A DNA stretch of 64,000 nt from Candidatus Zymogenaceae bacterium (GCA_016933535.1 JAFGAS010000059.1:1-64000); one strand, 5' to 3'. Positions 34,104-43,191 are shown, counted from the stretch's first letter. Made by a program: numbers and translations. The notes: generated by a model not told the origin, from the letters alone.

Positions 34104-34826
34104 GTGCACACCATAGGTATTATCGCCGCCCTCAGACAGGAGGCCGATCCCTTCATTAAGGGTCTGGACGCCTCCCATTGTTCGCACGCCGGCCCGCTTA
34201 CCGTCCACCGGGGGGCCGTCGGCGGAAGGCCGGTCTCTCTGGTCGTCTCCGGCGTCGGGAGGAGCGCCGCCCGGGATGCCGCCGAGGCGCTTATCGAGTT
34301 GTCGCGCCCGAATCTGATCATTTCAATCGGTTTTGCCGGGGGACTGGCCGAGGAGGCGGCCGCCGGCACCGTCGTCGTCGGCAGCGAGATCGTCGATGAT
34401 GCCGGGGGTCGCGAGGCGTTTCCCGCCCCCGACGGAGTTGTCCTGCCCGCCGGGGCAAAGCGGGGCGTCATACTCACGTCGCGGCGTTTTATCCATGCCG
34501 TCGACCACAAGAGGGACCTGTGGGATCGATTCGGCGCCGTGGCCGTCGATATGGAGAGCATCCATATCGGCCGGATCGCCCGGGCAGCGGAGATCCCCGT
34601 TCTGGTCGTTCGCGTGATCTCCGACGACCTCTCGGCCGAGCTTCCCCTGATGGGCTCGGTCATGACGACGGACGGGCGGCTCGATATCCAAAGGGCGATT
34701 CCCTATTTCCTTTTTCACCCGGATACGATTATTCCGTTCGTTCGTTTCTTAGGGGGTCTGAAATCTCATGCCGATACGCTCAACCGCTACCTCAGGCAAC
34801 TGATTATCTCGCTGCCGAAGGCATGA
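34104..34826 (+). CDS. MTA/SAH nucleosidase-family (PNP_UDP) protein
   Basis: This protein has 240 residues and a GTG start. The nucleoside phosphorylase fold shows H-T-I-G-I-I-A-A-L-R-Q-E-A, V-V-S-G-V-G-R-S-A-A, S-I-G-F-A-G-G-L and the ribose-binding A-V-D-M-E-S. R-V-I-S-D-D-L carries the catalytic Asp of nucleosidases (compare S-D in MTA/SAH nucleosidase). Possible substrates are methylthioadenosine, S-adenosylhomocysteine, futalosine or adenosylhopane; the sequence alone does not decide. Confidence 0.8.
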   Translation: MHTIGIIAALRQEADPFIKGLDASHCSHAGPLTVHRGAVGGRPVSLVVSGVGRSAARDAAEALIELSRPNLIISIGFAGGLAEEAAAGTVVVGSEIVDDAGGREAFPAPDGVVLPAGAKRGVILTSRRFIHAVDHKRDLWDRFGAVAVDMESIHIGRIARAAEIPVLVVRVISDDLSAELPLMGSVMTTDGRLDIQRAIPYFLFHPDTIIPFVRFLGGLKSHADTLNRYLRQLIISLPKA

Positions 34827-34959
34827 TAGGGTGAAAACGGGCCGGCTGCGGGTGCGTCCGCCGATGGGCCGGGCCGACCGGGGAACCCGGAGCATCGCTC
34901 GCGTCTTCCTGATGACCGATAGGCCGCGGCGGACGGTTTGTTTGAGACGGTAGCGGGTC

Positions 34960-35229
34960 GTGCTTAATGTGTCGTATATCTTCGGGGCGGCGGTGGATAC
35001 CATCCAAAAATACTATCGGATCGACAGGAACGGTATAGCCCTTCTCAAGTTTATACTCGAATCGTACGACAACGCGGCCGTGATGCGAACCGTCGATGAA
35101 AAGGGCTCGATCGTCGAGATCCTCGTATCCCCCGGCTTTCTTAGTGATGTCCAGGCGGTGATCGCCGAGTACAGGGACGAGTTCAATATCCAGGAAATTG
35201 GCCGTCCCGACGGTTTGGAGCCGCTGTAA
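34960..35229 (+). CDS. DUF4911 small conserved protein
   Basis: This protein has 89 residues and a GTG start. It has a mixed alpha/beta pattern with Y-Y-R-I-D-R-N-G-I-A-L-L-K-F-I-L-E-S-Y-D-N and I-V-E-I-L-V-S-P-G-F. This layout matches the DUF4911 family, small proteins of unknown role found mainly in Desulfobacterota and Firmicutes. It lies 14 bases before the AMMECR1 gene and is probably co-translated. Confidence 0.6.
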   Translation: MLNVSYIFGAAVDTIQKYYRIDRNGIALLKFILESYDNAAVMRTVDEKGSIVEILVSPGFLSDVQAVIAEYRDEFNIQEIGRPDGLEPL

Positions 35230-35243
35230 AAGGAGGCGGTGCC

Positions 35244-35804
35244 ATGGGTGAATTAAAATTTTCCGATGAGCAGAAGAAAAAGTTGCTCGCCCTGGCCAGG
35301 AAGACCATCGAGGAGGGGGCGCACGGCAAGAAAAAGCCGAAGGCACTACCGGACGATGAGGGCCTGACGATACCGGCGGGAGCCTTCGTGTCGCTCCACA
35401 AGCGGGGGATGCTCAGGGGCTGTATCGGGAGGTTCGAGGCGGATTCTCCCCTCTCAGAGACGGTCGTCGATATGGCCTGGGCCGCGTCGAGGAAAGACCC
35501 CCGATTCAACGAAATCGAGACCGAAGAGCTTTCCGATATTGATATCGAGATCTCCGTCCTCTCGCCGCTGAAAAAGATCTCGGATGTCAAGGAGATCGAG
35601 GTGGGCAGGCACGGGATATATATCATTCGGGGGGGGCTGCGCGGGACGCTTCTGCCCCAGGTGGCCCTTGAGCAGGGGTGGAACCGGGAAGGATTCCTGC
35701 GCCATACCTGCATGAAGGCGGGCCTGCCGCCGGACGCCTACAAGGACGAGAGTACCGATATCTACATCTACGACGCGCTGGTCTTCGGGGAAAAGGAGCG
35801 GTGA
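35244..35804 (+). CDS. AMMECR1-domain protein
   Basis: This protein has 186 residues with an ATG after AGGAGGCGGTGCC. The AMMECR1 hallmarks are present: G-A-F-V-S-L-H-K-R-G-M-L-R-G-C-I-G-R, then A-A-S-R-K-D-P-R-F, D-I-E-I-S-V-L-S-P-L and the glycine loop G-I-Y-I-I-R-G-G-L-R-G-T-L-L-P-Q-V. The L-R-G-C-I-G sextet is the conserved candidate active or binding site. The family is widespread and its biochemical role is unclear. It is often linked to radical SAM (AmmeMemoRadiSam) systems, but those partners are not next to it here. Confidence 0.88.
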   Translation: MGELKFSDEQKKKLLALARKTIEEGAHGKKKPKALPDDEGLTIPAGAFVSLHKRGMLRGCIGRFEADSPLSETVVDMAWAASRKDPRFNEIETEELSDIDIEISVLSPLKKISDVKEIEVGRHGIYIIRGGLRGTLLPQVALEQGWNREGFLRHTCMKAGLPPDAYKDESTDIYIYDALVFGEKER

Positions 35805-35959
35805 TCCTGCCGGGCGTAGATATCTTCTTTGGCGAAGTATAGGCCTCTGAAGACGGACTCATGATAAGGAGTCACGGAAAGGGGATCGTTCGAATCATTT
35901 TCTGGTAAATATTCGCGTGGGCCTTCTGCATTGAGTCTCCTTCTCTTTAGCTTAGACAA

Positions 35960-35978
35960 ATAGGTACCGGGAACCTAT
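35960..35978. promoter_or_regulatory. Inverted repeat before the island gene (possible operator)
   Basis: ATAGGT (35960-35965), seven bases, then ACCTAT (35973-35978), ending 7 bases before the ATG. It could be a repressor site or the stem of a short 5' hairpin. The -10/-35 placement of the gene is unclear. Confidence 0.3.
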
Positions 35979-35985
35979 ATCTATT

Positions 35986-37206
35986 ATGATTAAGATAGAA
36001 GACTATGAGAAAATTCATCTAGTCCTTGACACTTTCCATCACTTAGACTTAGCCCGTTGGAACACCCCGTTAAACTATAATAGCGTTAATTATTTTACGG
36101 ATGAGTTAACGGATGACGAGAAGCTGTTGACGCATTGGCTTTGCTATATAACCGACAGACAAATGTCTTTTCAAAGGGTGTGGGATATCGGCGGTTACGT
36201 CCTTTCTTATCTAGTCTTGGCATACAGGAAAGGGGATGTGGAAGCGATATTTCGTTCGTGCGTAGTAGAAAAGGACGACACTCTGTCTCTTGTATGTGAA
36301 CGAAATCAAGATAATACTCGCGGGAATAGTATTCTTGACAGATATGATCGTCTAGCCAGAAATACGGTACCATTCAAGTCACGATACATGCCGGAGGATC
36401 TAATTTCTATTTTTAGGACACTCATACGACTTGACAAATACGCGGAAAGGAGCTTATCGAGTTATATTCGAAAAGCACTAGAAGGAGAAACGAAGAAGCC
36501 GACTTATAACAATATTAGAAGAATTGCCTCAGCATTATGTGACCTAACCTACGCCGATAGCAGACCCATATCTCAAGCTGATTTTGGTAATGCGATCAGT
36601 GAAGAGAACAAACACTGTGCGTCGTTTAAACCAAGGGCCTTCGACCCCGCCCGTAAGCTATTTGGCAGGAAACGGCTTTGGTGCTCTTTGCGAGACTATC
36701 TAAAAAGCCAAGAGTTTAATGCGGTTCTTGTAAGTAGTTTTAAGGAAGCGAATTTTTCATGCGCTCAGGATTGGGAAAGAACGAATCCTGATTTAAGAAA
36801 AGCATTGCATTCCTTAGAATTGCCAGGAGACGTTTGGAATAATGAGCCATTATTTAGGAAGGGTCTTTTTGAACCATATTTCGATAAGCAAAGCGTGCCT
36901 AATTCGTGGGATATGCCTAAAACAATAAGAGAACTTTATACTGAAATCAAGAAAACTCACCCCGATATCTCGTTCTACCCCGAACAGCTCGATGTCTCGT
37001 TTAATTTTGTTCCGAAGATGTGTGTCCCGGGGGAATGTGACATATGTCTATTTGGCACTGGAATCGACAGCATCTGCCACCAACAGGATGGCACCTTATG
37101 TTCAGTTCTTCTCGTTTCGTGCGGATATCGGCAAGAATGCAAACCGGCCAACTGTTTTTTCAAGGAAAACAACGTAAAAGGGTTATGTAAAACGGTGTTG
37201 ACATAA
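35986..37206 (+). CDS. Unrecognised cysteine-rich protein in a lower-GC island
   Basis: This protein has 406 residues and I do not recognise the family. Codon use is clearly AT-richer than in the flanking genes (many TTA, ATA, AGA and AAA codons), which suggests recent transfer. The N-terminal two thirds look helical: Y-I-T-D-R-Q-M-S-F-Q-R-V-W-D-I-G-G, and basic patches such as A-R-K-L-F-G-R-K-R-L-W-C. The last 61 residues hold nine cysteines (346, 351, 354, 364, 372, 379, 385, 390, 401) beginning C-V-P-G-E-C-D-I-C, consistent with a zinc or iron-sulfur site. No signal peptide or membrane segment is seen. A nucleic-acid or defence role is possible but unproven. It has no operon partner. Confidence 0.75.
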   Translation: MIKIEDYEKIHLVLDTFHHLDLARWNTPLNYNSVNYFTDELTDDEKLLTHWLCYITDRQMSFQRVWDIGGYVLSYLVLAYRKGDVEAIFRSCVVEKDDTLSLVCERNQDNTRGNSILDRYDRLARNTVPFKSRYMPEDLISIFRTLIRLDKYAERSLSSYIRKALEGETKKPTYNNIRRIASALCDLTYADSRPISQADFGNAISEENKHCASFKPRAFDPARKLFGRKRLWCSLRDYLKSQEFNAVLVSSFKEANFSCAQDWERTNPDLRKALHSLELPGDVWNNEPLFRKGLFEPYFDKQSVPNSWDMPKTIRELYTEIKKTHPDISFYPEQLDVSFNFVPKMCVPGECDICLFGTGIDSICHQQDGTLCSVLLVSCGYRQECKPANCFFKENNVKGLCKTVLT

Positions 37207-37274
37207 TATCGAATCGCAGGTCGTTTTGCAAGTTAGGAGAAACTTTACTGACTAAGTCGGAAGTACAAGGTGAT

Positions 37275-37389
37275 GTCATCGCGAGTCCCCGAAGGGGGCG
37301 TGGCGATCTCGGACGGTGATGTACATAAGAACAGTATTTCCGGTAATCCCTGTTCGAGATTGCCACGTCGCTTCGCTCCTCGCAATGAC
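37275..37389. repeat. Long palindromic extragenic element
   Basis: The left arm starts GTCATCGCGAGTCCCCGAAG and ends CGTGGCGATCTC (37275-37310). The right arm starts GAGATTGCCACGTC and ends CTCCTCGCAATGAC (37356-37389). The arms are near reverse complements, with a 45-base spacer. GTCATTGCGAGG...GTGGCAATCTC palindromes are common MITE/REP-like repeats in diverse bacteria. It lies between the low-GC gene and the aspartate aminotransferase gene. Confidence 0.75.
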
Positions 37390-37462
37390 GGTTTTCGCGT
37401 TAGTACTGAAAGAGACCAGTTAATACCTTTATCAGTAGTTTCTTATTAAGGCTCCTTTAAGG

Positions 37463-38662
37463 TCATTTAAGCTTCCTTACCGCCTCCCCGATCCTCCTGA
37501 CACCCTCGGTGATCTGGGCCGTGGAGGCGGCATACGACAGACGCACGCAGTTGTCGTCGCCGAACTCGGCCCCCGGCACCAGCGCCACCTTCGCCTCCGA
37601 GAGGAGGAATGCCGCAAAGTCCATCGAGCCCGTGATCTTCGTGCCCGAATACGACATTCCGAAGGTCCCCGATACGTCGGGGAAGGCGTAGAAGGCCCCC
37701 TCTGGGTTGCGGCAAGTAACGCCGGGTATCGCATTGAGGCCGTCGACGATGAGCTTTCGGCGCGCCTCGAACTCGCGCCTCATCTGCTCCACCTCGTCCT
37801 GGGGTCCCGTGAGCGCTTCGACGGCGGCCCACTGGGCAACGGAGGAGGCGTTGGTGGTGCTCTGGCTCTGGATCTTGGTCATGGCCGAGATCAGCGCCTC
37901 GGGTCCGGCGGCGTACCCGATGCGCCAGCCGGTCATGGCATAGGTCTTGGAGACCCCGTTGACAATAATGGTCATCTGACGGATGTCGTCTCCAAGGGAC
38001 GCGATGCTTGTGTGCGTAAAACCGTCGTAGACCAGCTTCTCATAGATCTCGTCGGAGACGACATAGACGCTTTTCTCGACACAGAAACGGCCGATGTCGG
38101 CAAGCTCGCCTTCGGTATACGATCCCCCGGAGGGATTGGACGGATAATTGAGGATCAGCGCCTTGGTCCGGGGGGTCGTATATCGGGCAAGATCATCAGA
38201 GTCGATCTTGAAGTCTTTATCCCTTCCGGTGGGGATAATGACCGGCGCCGCGCCGGCAAGCTCCACCATCGGGGGGTAAGAGACCCAGTAGGGGGCGGGC
38301 ACCAGCACCTCGTCGCCCGGCTCGAAGAAGGCCATGCACAGGTTGTAGAGGGAATGCTTTCCTCCGCAGGAGACAATGATCTCGGAGGGTTTGTACGTGA
38401 TGCTATTATCGCGTTTGAATTTCTCGATGACGGCGGCCTTGAGCTCCTTGATTCCCCCCACGTCGGTATACTTGGTCTTGCCCGCCTGAATTGACCTGAT
38501 GCCGGATTCCTTGATATTTGCCGGCGTATCGAAATCCGGCTCGCCGACCCCGAACCCGATGACGTCTTCACCCTTGGCCCTGAGCTCATTGGCCTTGGCG
38601 GTGATGGCCAAGGTGGCCGACGGTTTGAGGTTAATGACGCGGTCGGATAGTTTTCGTTTCAT
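37463..38662 (-). CDS. Aspartate aminotransferase (class I)
   Basis: This is a PLP enzyme of 399 residues interconverting aspartate/oxaloacetate and glutamate/2-oxoglutarate. The lysine that binds PLP is in V-S-K-T-Y-A-M-T-G-W-R-I-G-Y. Other markers are Y-T-D-V-G-G-I, the N-Y-P-S-N-P-S-G-G and S-D-E-I-Y-E-K-L-V-Y motifs, and V-R-L-S-Y-A at the C terminus. It is of the Thermus/Bacillus AspB (Ib) type; related enzymes can also use prephenate. It sits 7 bases after coaD and ends the long minus-strand run. Confidence 0.9.
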   Translation of the reverse strand: MKRKLSDRVINLKPSATLAITAKANELRAKGEDVIGFGVGEPDFDTPANIKESGIRSIQAGKTKYTDVGGIKELKAAVIEKFKRDNSITYKPSEIIVSCGGKHSLYNLCMAFFEPGDEVLVPAPYWVSYPPMVELAGAAPVIIPTGRDKDFKIDSDDLARYTTPRTKALILNYPSNPSGGSYTEGELADIGRFCVEKSVYVVSDEIYEKLVYDGFTHTSIASLGDDIRQMTIIVNGVSKTYAMTGWRIGYAAGPEALISAMTKIQSQSTTNASSVAQWAAVEALTGPQDEVEQMRREFEARRKLIVDGLNAIPGVTCRNPEGAFYAFPDVSGTFGMSYSGTKITGSMDFAAFLLSEAKVALVPGAEFGDDNCVRLSYAASTAQITEGVRRIGEAVRKLK

Positions 38663-38669
38663 GATATCA

Positions 38670-39170
38670 TTACCCCTTCTGGTTGTGGTCCTTGAATTTT
38701 TCCTTGAGCTTATCGGCTACATAGTCGGTCACCAGGTCCTGCACCGACCCCCCCGCCATGGCGGTGGCCTTGATGATATTGGAGCTGACGTAGAGGTAGC
38801 GATAGCCGGTCATCATAAAAAAGGTCTCGATGTTTCGGTTGAGCTTGCGGTTCATCAACGCCAGCTGCAGCTCGTACTCGAAATCGGAAACCGCCCGCAG
38901 TCCCCGGATAATCGCCTTGGCCTTGACCGAAGCGGCATAGTCGACCAGGAGCCCGTCGAAGGTATCCACGATGATCCGGTCGTTGTGCTCGGAGAGCGCC
39001 TGCTTGATCATATCAATCCGCTCCTCGGGACTGAACAGCGTGACCTTGTAGGGATTGATGCCGATGGCGATGATGATCTTATCGAAGACCTTGACCGCGC
39101 GCTCGGCCAGATCGATATGTCCCATCGTGATGGGATCGAAGGTTCCCGGGAGAATAGCAAGGCTGGGCAT
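38670..39170 (-). CDS. coaD: Phosphopantetheine adenylyltransferase
   Basis: This enzyme makes dephospho-CoA from 4'-phosphopantetheine and ATP, the penultimate step of CoA synthesis. It has 166 residues. The nucleotidyltransferase motif is P-G-T-F-D-P-I-T-M-G-H-I-D-L, followed by Y-A-A-S-V-K-A-K-A-I-I-R-G-L-R and the Y-L-Y-V-S-S-N-I-I-K block. It lies 8 bases after rsmD; rsmD-coaD is a conserved pair. Confidence 0.95.
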   Translation of the reverse strand: MPSLAILPGTFDPITMGHIDLAERAVKVFDKIIIAIGINPYKVTLFSPEERIDMIKQALSEHNDRIIVDTFDGLLVDYAASVKAKAIIRGLRAVSDFEYELQLALMNRKLNRNIETFFMMTGYRYLYVSSNIIKATAMAGGSVQDLVTDYVADKLKEKFKDHNQKG

Positions 39171-39178
39171 GGTTCACC

Positions 39179-39739
39179 TCATGCTCGTGTGAAAAAGGTA
39201 ATTCCCGTATCGCCGTAGATTCTCGTTGAATCAGGTTTCAGGTCCCCGTAAGAATGGCCGGGGACCGTTTTAGTGCTGTGCTGCCAGATAAGAACGCCGG
39301 CCGGCGCGATGACGCCGTGATCGAGAAGGGAAAAAATTATTTCCCCGGCCCGGTTGTACGCATAGGGGGGATCCAGGAAAACGATCTCCGCCGAAACGCC
39401 GAGCTTCCCGAGCGCCTTGATCCCCTTGAGGGCATCCAGCGTCATTAGGGAGACGCGGTCGCCAAGCCCGAGGTTCTTTACATTTCTCTTGAGGATCTCG
39501 ACCACCCGCGGATTTCTCTCGATGAAAAAGGCGCGGGCGGCCCCCCGGCTGACGGCCTCGATCCCGATATTTCCCGTGCCGCAAAAACAGTCCACGAAGG
39601 TCGAGTCGACAATAGTGTCGCCAAGGATAGAAAAGAGGGCCTCTTTCACCCGCGATCCGGTGGGCCTGACCATCGTCCCCTCTGGATTGATGAGCCGCCT
39701 CCCCTTGAGATCTCCCGAAATAACCCTCATTGCCCGCAT
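39179..39739 (-). CDS. rsmD: 16S rRNA (guanine966-N2) methyltransferase
   Basis: This is an SAM-dependent RNA methyltransferase of 186 residues. The N terminus R-V-I-S-G-D-L-K-G-R-R-L and R-P-T-G-S-R-V-K-E-A-L-F-S-I-L are diagnostic. The SAM site is V-D-C-F-C-G-T-G-N-I-G-I-E-A, and the catalytic loop is I-V-F-L-D-P-P-Y. A second in-frame ATG lies 9 bases inside. It starts 3 bases after the hisF stop. Confidence 0.93.
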   Translation of the reverse strand: MRAMRVISGDLKGRRLINPEGTMVRPTGSRVKEALFSILGDTIVDSTFVDCFCGTGNIGIEAVSRGAARAFFIERNPRVVEILKRNVKNLGLGDRVSLMTLDALKGIKALGKLGVSAEIVFLDPPYAYNRAGEIIFSLLDHGVIAPAGVLIWQHSTKTVPGHSYGDLKPDSTRIYGDTGITFFTRA

Positions 39740-39742
39740 GTC

Positions 39743-40567
39743 CTATAACCTGACCGGCACCCCGCGCTCTTTCAGATGCTCTTTGGCGGCGCGTATGGAG
39801 TGTTCGCGAAAGTGAAAGATGGAGGCCGCCAGCGCTGCGTCCGCCCCAGCAAGCGTGAGTCCCTCAAAGATATGATCCAGCGTGCCCACGCCCCCCGAGG
39901 CGATGACGGGGATGGTCACCCGGTCAACCACCGCACGGGTGAGACTCAGGTCGTAACCTTCCTTGGTTCCGTCAAAGTCCATGGATGTCAGCATAATCTC
40001 GCCCGCACCCAATTCCTCCATCCTGGTCACCCATTGAAGCGCGTCGATGCCCGTGACCTGCCGCCCGCCGTGGGTCACCACCTCCCAGGTAAGGTCTTCC
40101 CGGCTGTTTTTGTCCGGTATCCTCCGGCCGCTTTCCTTGATATGGCGGCCCCACTCTTCGGGCCTTCTCCGCTTTGCATCCACGGCCACCACGATGCACT
40201 GGGAACCGAAGCGCTGCGCCGCCTTGAAGACGAAGCCCGGGTCGTTGACGGCGGCGGTATTGATGGAGACCTTGTCGGCGCCGGCCACGAGGAGCTTTCG
40301 GATGTCCTCGATCGTCCTGATACCTCCCCCGACGGTCAGCGGCATGAAGATTTCCTCGGCCGTTCTCCTGACCACGTCCAGGATGATGTCCCGCTTGTCG
40401 GAGGAAGCGGTGATGTCGAGAAACGTCAGCTCGTCGGCCCCCTCCCGGTCATAGAAAGAGGCGTTCTCCACGGGGTCCCCGGCGTCGGTCAGGTCGATGA
40501 AATTGACCCCCTTGACGACCCGCCCGTCTTTGACGTCCAGGCAGGGTATGATTCGCTTGGCAAGCAT
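39743..40567 (-). CDS. hisF: Imidazole glycerol phosphate synthase, cyclase subunit
   Basis: This enzyme, together with HisH, closes the imidazole ring in histidine synthesis. It has 274 residues. It starts [19 protein letters not shown], with the first catalytic Asp at residue 11 and the second in [13 protein letters not shown] and A-S-G-G-V-G-T are the phosphate sites. It is about 20 residues longer than most HisF proteins because of an insertion between A-K-R-R-R-P-E-E and L-T-W-E-V. The ATG at 40567 is chosen by the conserved N terminus. Confidence 0.95.
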   Translation of the reverse strand: MLAKRIIPCLDVKDGRVVKGVNFIDLTDAGDPVENASFYDREGADELTFLDITASSDKRDIILDVVRRTAEEIFMPLTVGGGIRTIEDIRKLLVAGADKVSINTAAVNDPGFVFKAAQRFGSQCIVVAVDAKRRRPEEWGRHIKESGRRIPDKNSREDLTWEVVTHGGRQVTGIDALQWVTRMEELGAGEIMLTSMDFDGTKEGYDLSLTRAVVDRVTIPVIASGGVGTLDHIFEGLTLAGADAALAASIFHFREHSIRAAKEHLKERGVPVRL

Positions 40568-40638
40568 GATTGATCTATTGCTCGTATGTAGGATAATTTC
40601 GTTTGAACGATCCCCGGGCGAGCCGGCCCGGCCGCCTT

Positions 40639-41385
40639 CTACCCTTGTGGAACGATCGAGTCCGCCGCGGCGTTGGCCGGCGCCAGATCCACCGTCCCCT
40701 CGTAGAGCGCCCGCCCCACGATGACACCGATCACCCCGTCCGCGTATAACTCGGCCGCCTCTTTGACGTCCGAGATATCCTTGACCCCCCCGGAGGCGAT
40801 CACCGGTATGCCCCCCTCCTGCGCCATCCGGCGCGTTCCCTCTCGGTCGATTCCGGTTCCCACGCCGTCCCGGGCGATATCGGTATAGATGACGGCCGCG
40901 ATCCCGGCGCCGGCATAAGAGCGGGCAAGGTCGACGGCCGACAGGTTTCCCCCCTCCCGCCAGGCCTTTGTCCTGACGAGGCCGTCCCGGGCGTCGATAC
41001 CCAGGATGATCCGGCCGGGGTGGCGGGCCGAGGCCTGCAGGACAAAGTCGCGATCCTCGACGGCCGCGGTCCCGACGACAACCCATTGGACTCCGGCCGC
41101 CAGATAGGTCTCGACCGCCTCCATCGAACGCACGCCCCCCCCGATCTCGACGGGGACGCCTGCCGTCCGGGCGATTGCCTCGATCGCCTCCCGGTGGACG
41201 GGCGATCCCCCCCTGGCGGCGTCAAGGTCGACCAGGTGGAGCCGGCGCGCCCCCATCCCGACCCAGTGTCGGGCCGCCGCGACGGGATCATCAAAATAAC
41301 GGGTCTCGCGGTCAAAATCGCCCTCGGCCAGCCTGACGGCCTTTCCCCCCCGCATATCGACGGCCGGAATGACTACGAATCCCAT
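40639..41385 (-). CDS. hisA: ProFAR isomerase (phosphoribosylformimino AICAR-RP isomerase)
   Basis: This (beta/alpha)8-barrel enzyme of 248 residues converts ProFAR to PRFAR, the substrate of HisH/His[14 protein letters not shown] holds the catalytic Asp. [18 protein letters not shown] and I-V-G-R-A-L-Y-E-G are present. The gene overlaps hisH by 13 bases and lies 71 bases before hisF. Confidence 0.95.
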   Translation of the reverse strand: MGFVVIPAVDMRGGKAVRLAEGDFDRETRYFDDPVAAARHWVGMGARRLHLVDLDAARGGSPVHREAIEAIARTAGVPVEIGGGVRSMEAVETYLAAGVQWVVVGTAAVEDRDFVLQASARHPGRIILGIDARDGLVRTKAWREGGNLSAVDLARSYAGAGIAAVIYTDIARDGVGTGIDREGTRRMAQEGGIPVIASGGVKDISDVKEAAELYADGVIGVIVGRALYEGTVDLAPANAAADSIVPQG

Positions 41386-42011
41386 TGGTCCACCAACGCC
41401 GCGAAGGATTTGAGGATAGAAAGCCCCTTTTCCTGGCTCTTTTCCGGGTGAAACTGGGTTGCGAAGACATTTTTATATCTCAGCGCCGATACGAACTGGC
41501 CGCCGTAGTCGGTGGTCCCCGCCGCTGCGTCCCGATTTTCGGGTACGACGTAAAACGAATGCACGAAATAGAAATAGTCGTCATCGGAGACGGCGTCAAA
41601 GGGCGCCTCCCGCGTGTGCCACGTTACCCGGTTCCACCCCATGTGGGGAATCTTGAGGCGGTCTTTACCCTCGAAAGGTCCGCCGGAAAACCGGACGACG
41701 CTGCCCTTGACGATACCCAGGCCCTCGTGCCTGCCGAACTCAAAACTTTCGGCAAAAAGGAGCTGAAGGCCCAGGCAGATCCCGAAAAACGGCCTGCCCG
41801 TCGCGATGAAGTCGAGGATCGGCCGGGTGAGGCGGGAGCGGTCGAGGTTCTTCATGCAGTCGGCAAAGGCCCCCACGCCGGGAAGCACTACCCCCGCGCT
41901 GTCGGCGATGACGGCGGCGTCAGACGTGACGACCGCCTCGGCCCCGACCTTCTCCAACGCCTTGGCCACGCTCCTGAGGTTGCCCATCCCGTAATCGACG
42001 ACGGCGATCAC
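41373..42011 (-). CDS. hisH: Imidazole glycerol phosphate synthase, glutaminase subunit
   Basis: This is a class I amidotransferase of 212 residues that feeds ammonia to HisF. The N terminus V-D-Y-G-M-G-N-L-R-S-V and the triad Cys in F-G-I-C-L-G-L-Q-L-L with His/Glu in Q-F-H-P-E-K-S are intact. Its ATG overlaps the stop of the aminotransferase gene by 4 bases, so it is coupled to a sugar-nucleotide gene. Confidence 0.95.
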   Translation of the reverse strand: MIAVVDYGMGNLRSVAKALEKVGAEAVVTSDAAVIADSAGVVLPGVGAFADCMKNLDRSRLTRPILDFIATGRPFFGICLGLQLLFAESFEFGRHEGLGIVKGSVVRFSGGPFEGKDRLKIPHMGWNRVTWHTREAPFDAVSDDDYFYFVHSFYVVPENRDAAAGTTDYGGQFVSALRYKNVFATQFHPEKSQEKGLSILKSFAALVDQWDS

Positions 42012-43180
42012 TTTTCCCCCCCATAAAATACCGATATCTCGTCCGCGATGTATTGCTGCATATCGGCCGTTAACTCCGGATAGATGGGCAGCGCCAGGCT
42101 TCGCTGTGCGGCGGTCTCGGCGTGAGGGAAATCCCCTTGGTTATAACCGAGGTACCGGTAGCATTCCTGCAGGTGCAGCGGAACCGGATAGTAGACCTCG
42201 GTGCCGATGTCAGCCCGCGAAAGGTGGCCGCGCAGGTCATCGCGCCGGTCGACCATGATGACGAACTGGTTGTAGATATGATAGCATCCTTCCGTTTGGA
42301 TGGGGACCGTGACCGGGCCATCAGGGGCGACTAACCCCCGCTCGGTAAAGAGGCTGCGGTAGCGGTCGGCGTTGTTCCTTCTCCCCTCGGTCCAGGCATC
42401 AAGGTGTTTGAGCTTGACCCTGAGGACGGCGGCCTGCAGGGCGTCCAGCCTGCTGTTGACGCCGACCACCCGGTGATAATATTTCGGCTTGCTGCCGTGG
42501 TTTCTCAGGACCTTCAGGTCCTCGGCCGTCTTTTCGGACGAGGTGGTGATCATTCCGCCGTCTCCGAAACCGCCGAGATTCTTGCTGGGGAAAAAAGAGA
42601 AGCATCCCATCCGGCCGATTGCGCCGGCGTTTCCCGCGGGCGAACGGGAGCCGATCGCCTGGGCGGCATCTTCCACCACGAAGAGGCCAAATCGGGATGC
42701 CGTGCCGGCGATGGAGGCCATGTCGGCCGTCTGGCCGAAGAGGTGGACCGGCATCACGCCGCGGACTGTTTCACCGCCGGCGGTGACGGGGGACGTTGAG
42801 TTTTTCGTGAGGCCGACCATGAGGTCGTCCAACCGGCCGGGGTCCATATTGAAGGTGACGGGATCGATGTCGACAAAAATCACCGACGCGCCGGTCCGCG
42901 TGACGGAGCCCGCCGTCGCAAAAAAGGAGTAGGGGGTGGTAACCACGGCGTCACCGGGTCCCAGGCCCCTTTCCATCATGGCCAGGAGTATCGCGTCGCT
43001 TCCCGACGCGACCCCGACGCCGTATCCGGCCCCCGTATACGCGGCGATCTCGGCCTCGAGGGCCTCCACCTCGGGTCCGAGGACGAAATACTGGGACGAG
43101 ATCACCCGGTCGACGGCATCCTTTACTTCATCTCTGATCGTGGCGTACTGTGCCTTTAAATCCAGCAGGGGAACTTTCAT
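42008..43180 (-). CDS. DegT/DnrJ/EryC1 sugar aminotransferase (WbpE-like)
   Basis: This is a PLP-dependent sugar-nucleotide aminotransferase of 390 residues. P-L-L-D-L-K-A-Q-Y, Y-F-V-L-G-P-E-V-E-A-L-E and V-A-S-G-S-D-A-I-L-L open the fold. E-D-A-A-Q-A-I-G and F-S-F-F-P-S-K-N-L-G-G-F-G-D-G-G carry the PLP Asp and Lys. The closest well-known relatives (WbpE/WlbC) aminate UDP-3-keto-GlcNAcA in surface polysaccharide synthesis. The neighbouring acetyltransferase would act on the product, which supports this role. The start is the ATG at 43180. Confidence 0.87.
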   Translation of the reverse strand: MKVPLLDLKAQYATIRDEVKDAVDRVISSQYFVLGPEVEALEAEIAAYTGAGYGVGVASGSDAILLAMMERGLGPGDAVVTTPYSFFATAGSVTRTGASVIFVDIDPVTFNMDPGRLDDLMVGLTKNSTSPVTAGGETVRGVMPVHLFGQTADMASIAGTASRFGLFVVEDAAQAIGSRSPAGNAGAIGRMGCFSFFPSKNLGGFGDGGMITTSSEKTAEDLKVLRNHGSKPKYYHRVVGVNSRLDALQAAVLRVKLKHLDAWTEGRRNNADRYRSLFTERGLVAPDGPVTVPIQTEGCYHIYNQFVIMVDRRDDLRGHLSRADIGTEVYYPVPLHLQECYRYLGYNQGDFPHAETAAQRSLALPIYPELTADMQQYIADEISVFYGGEK

Positions 43181-43191
43181 TGGGGTTTCCC

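Noticed and set aside
35860-35920. tRNA-like segment (GACTCATGATAAGGAGTC and GATCGTTCGAATC)
   Set aside because: The acceptor arms do not pair, the anticodon loop has the wrong length and the T-stem does not close. At most it is chance similarity.
40568-41086. N-terminal extension of hisF
   Set aside because: The open frame continues upstream through hisA, but the extension is Arg/Gly-rich noise and the conserved HisF N terminus begins at 40567.
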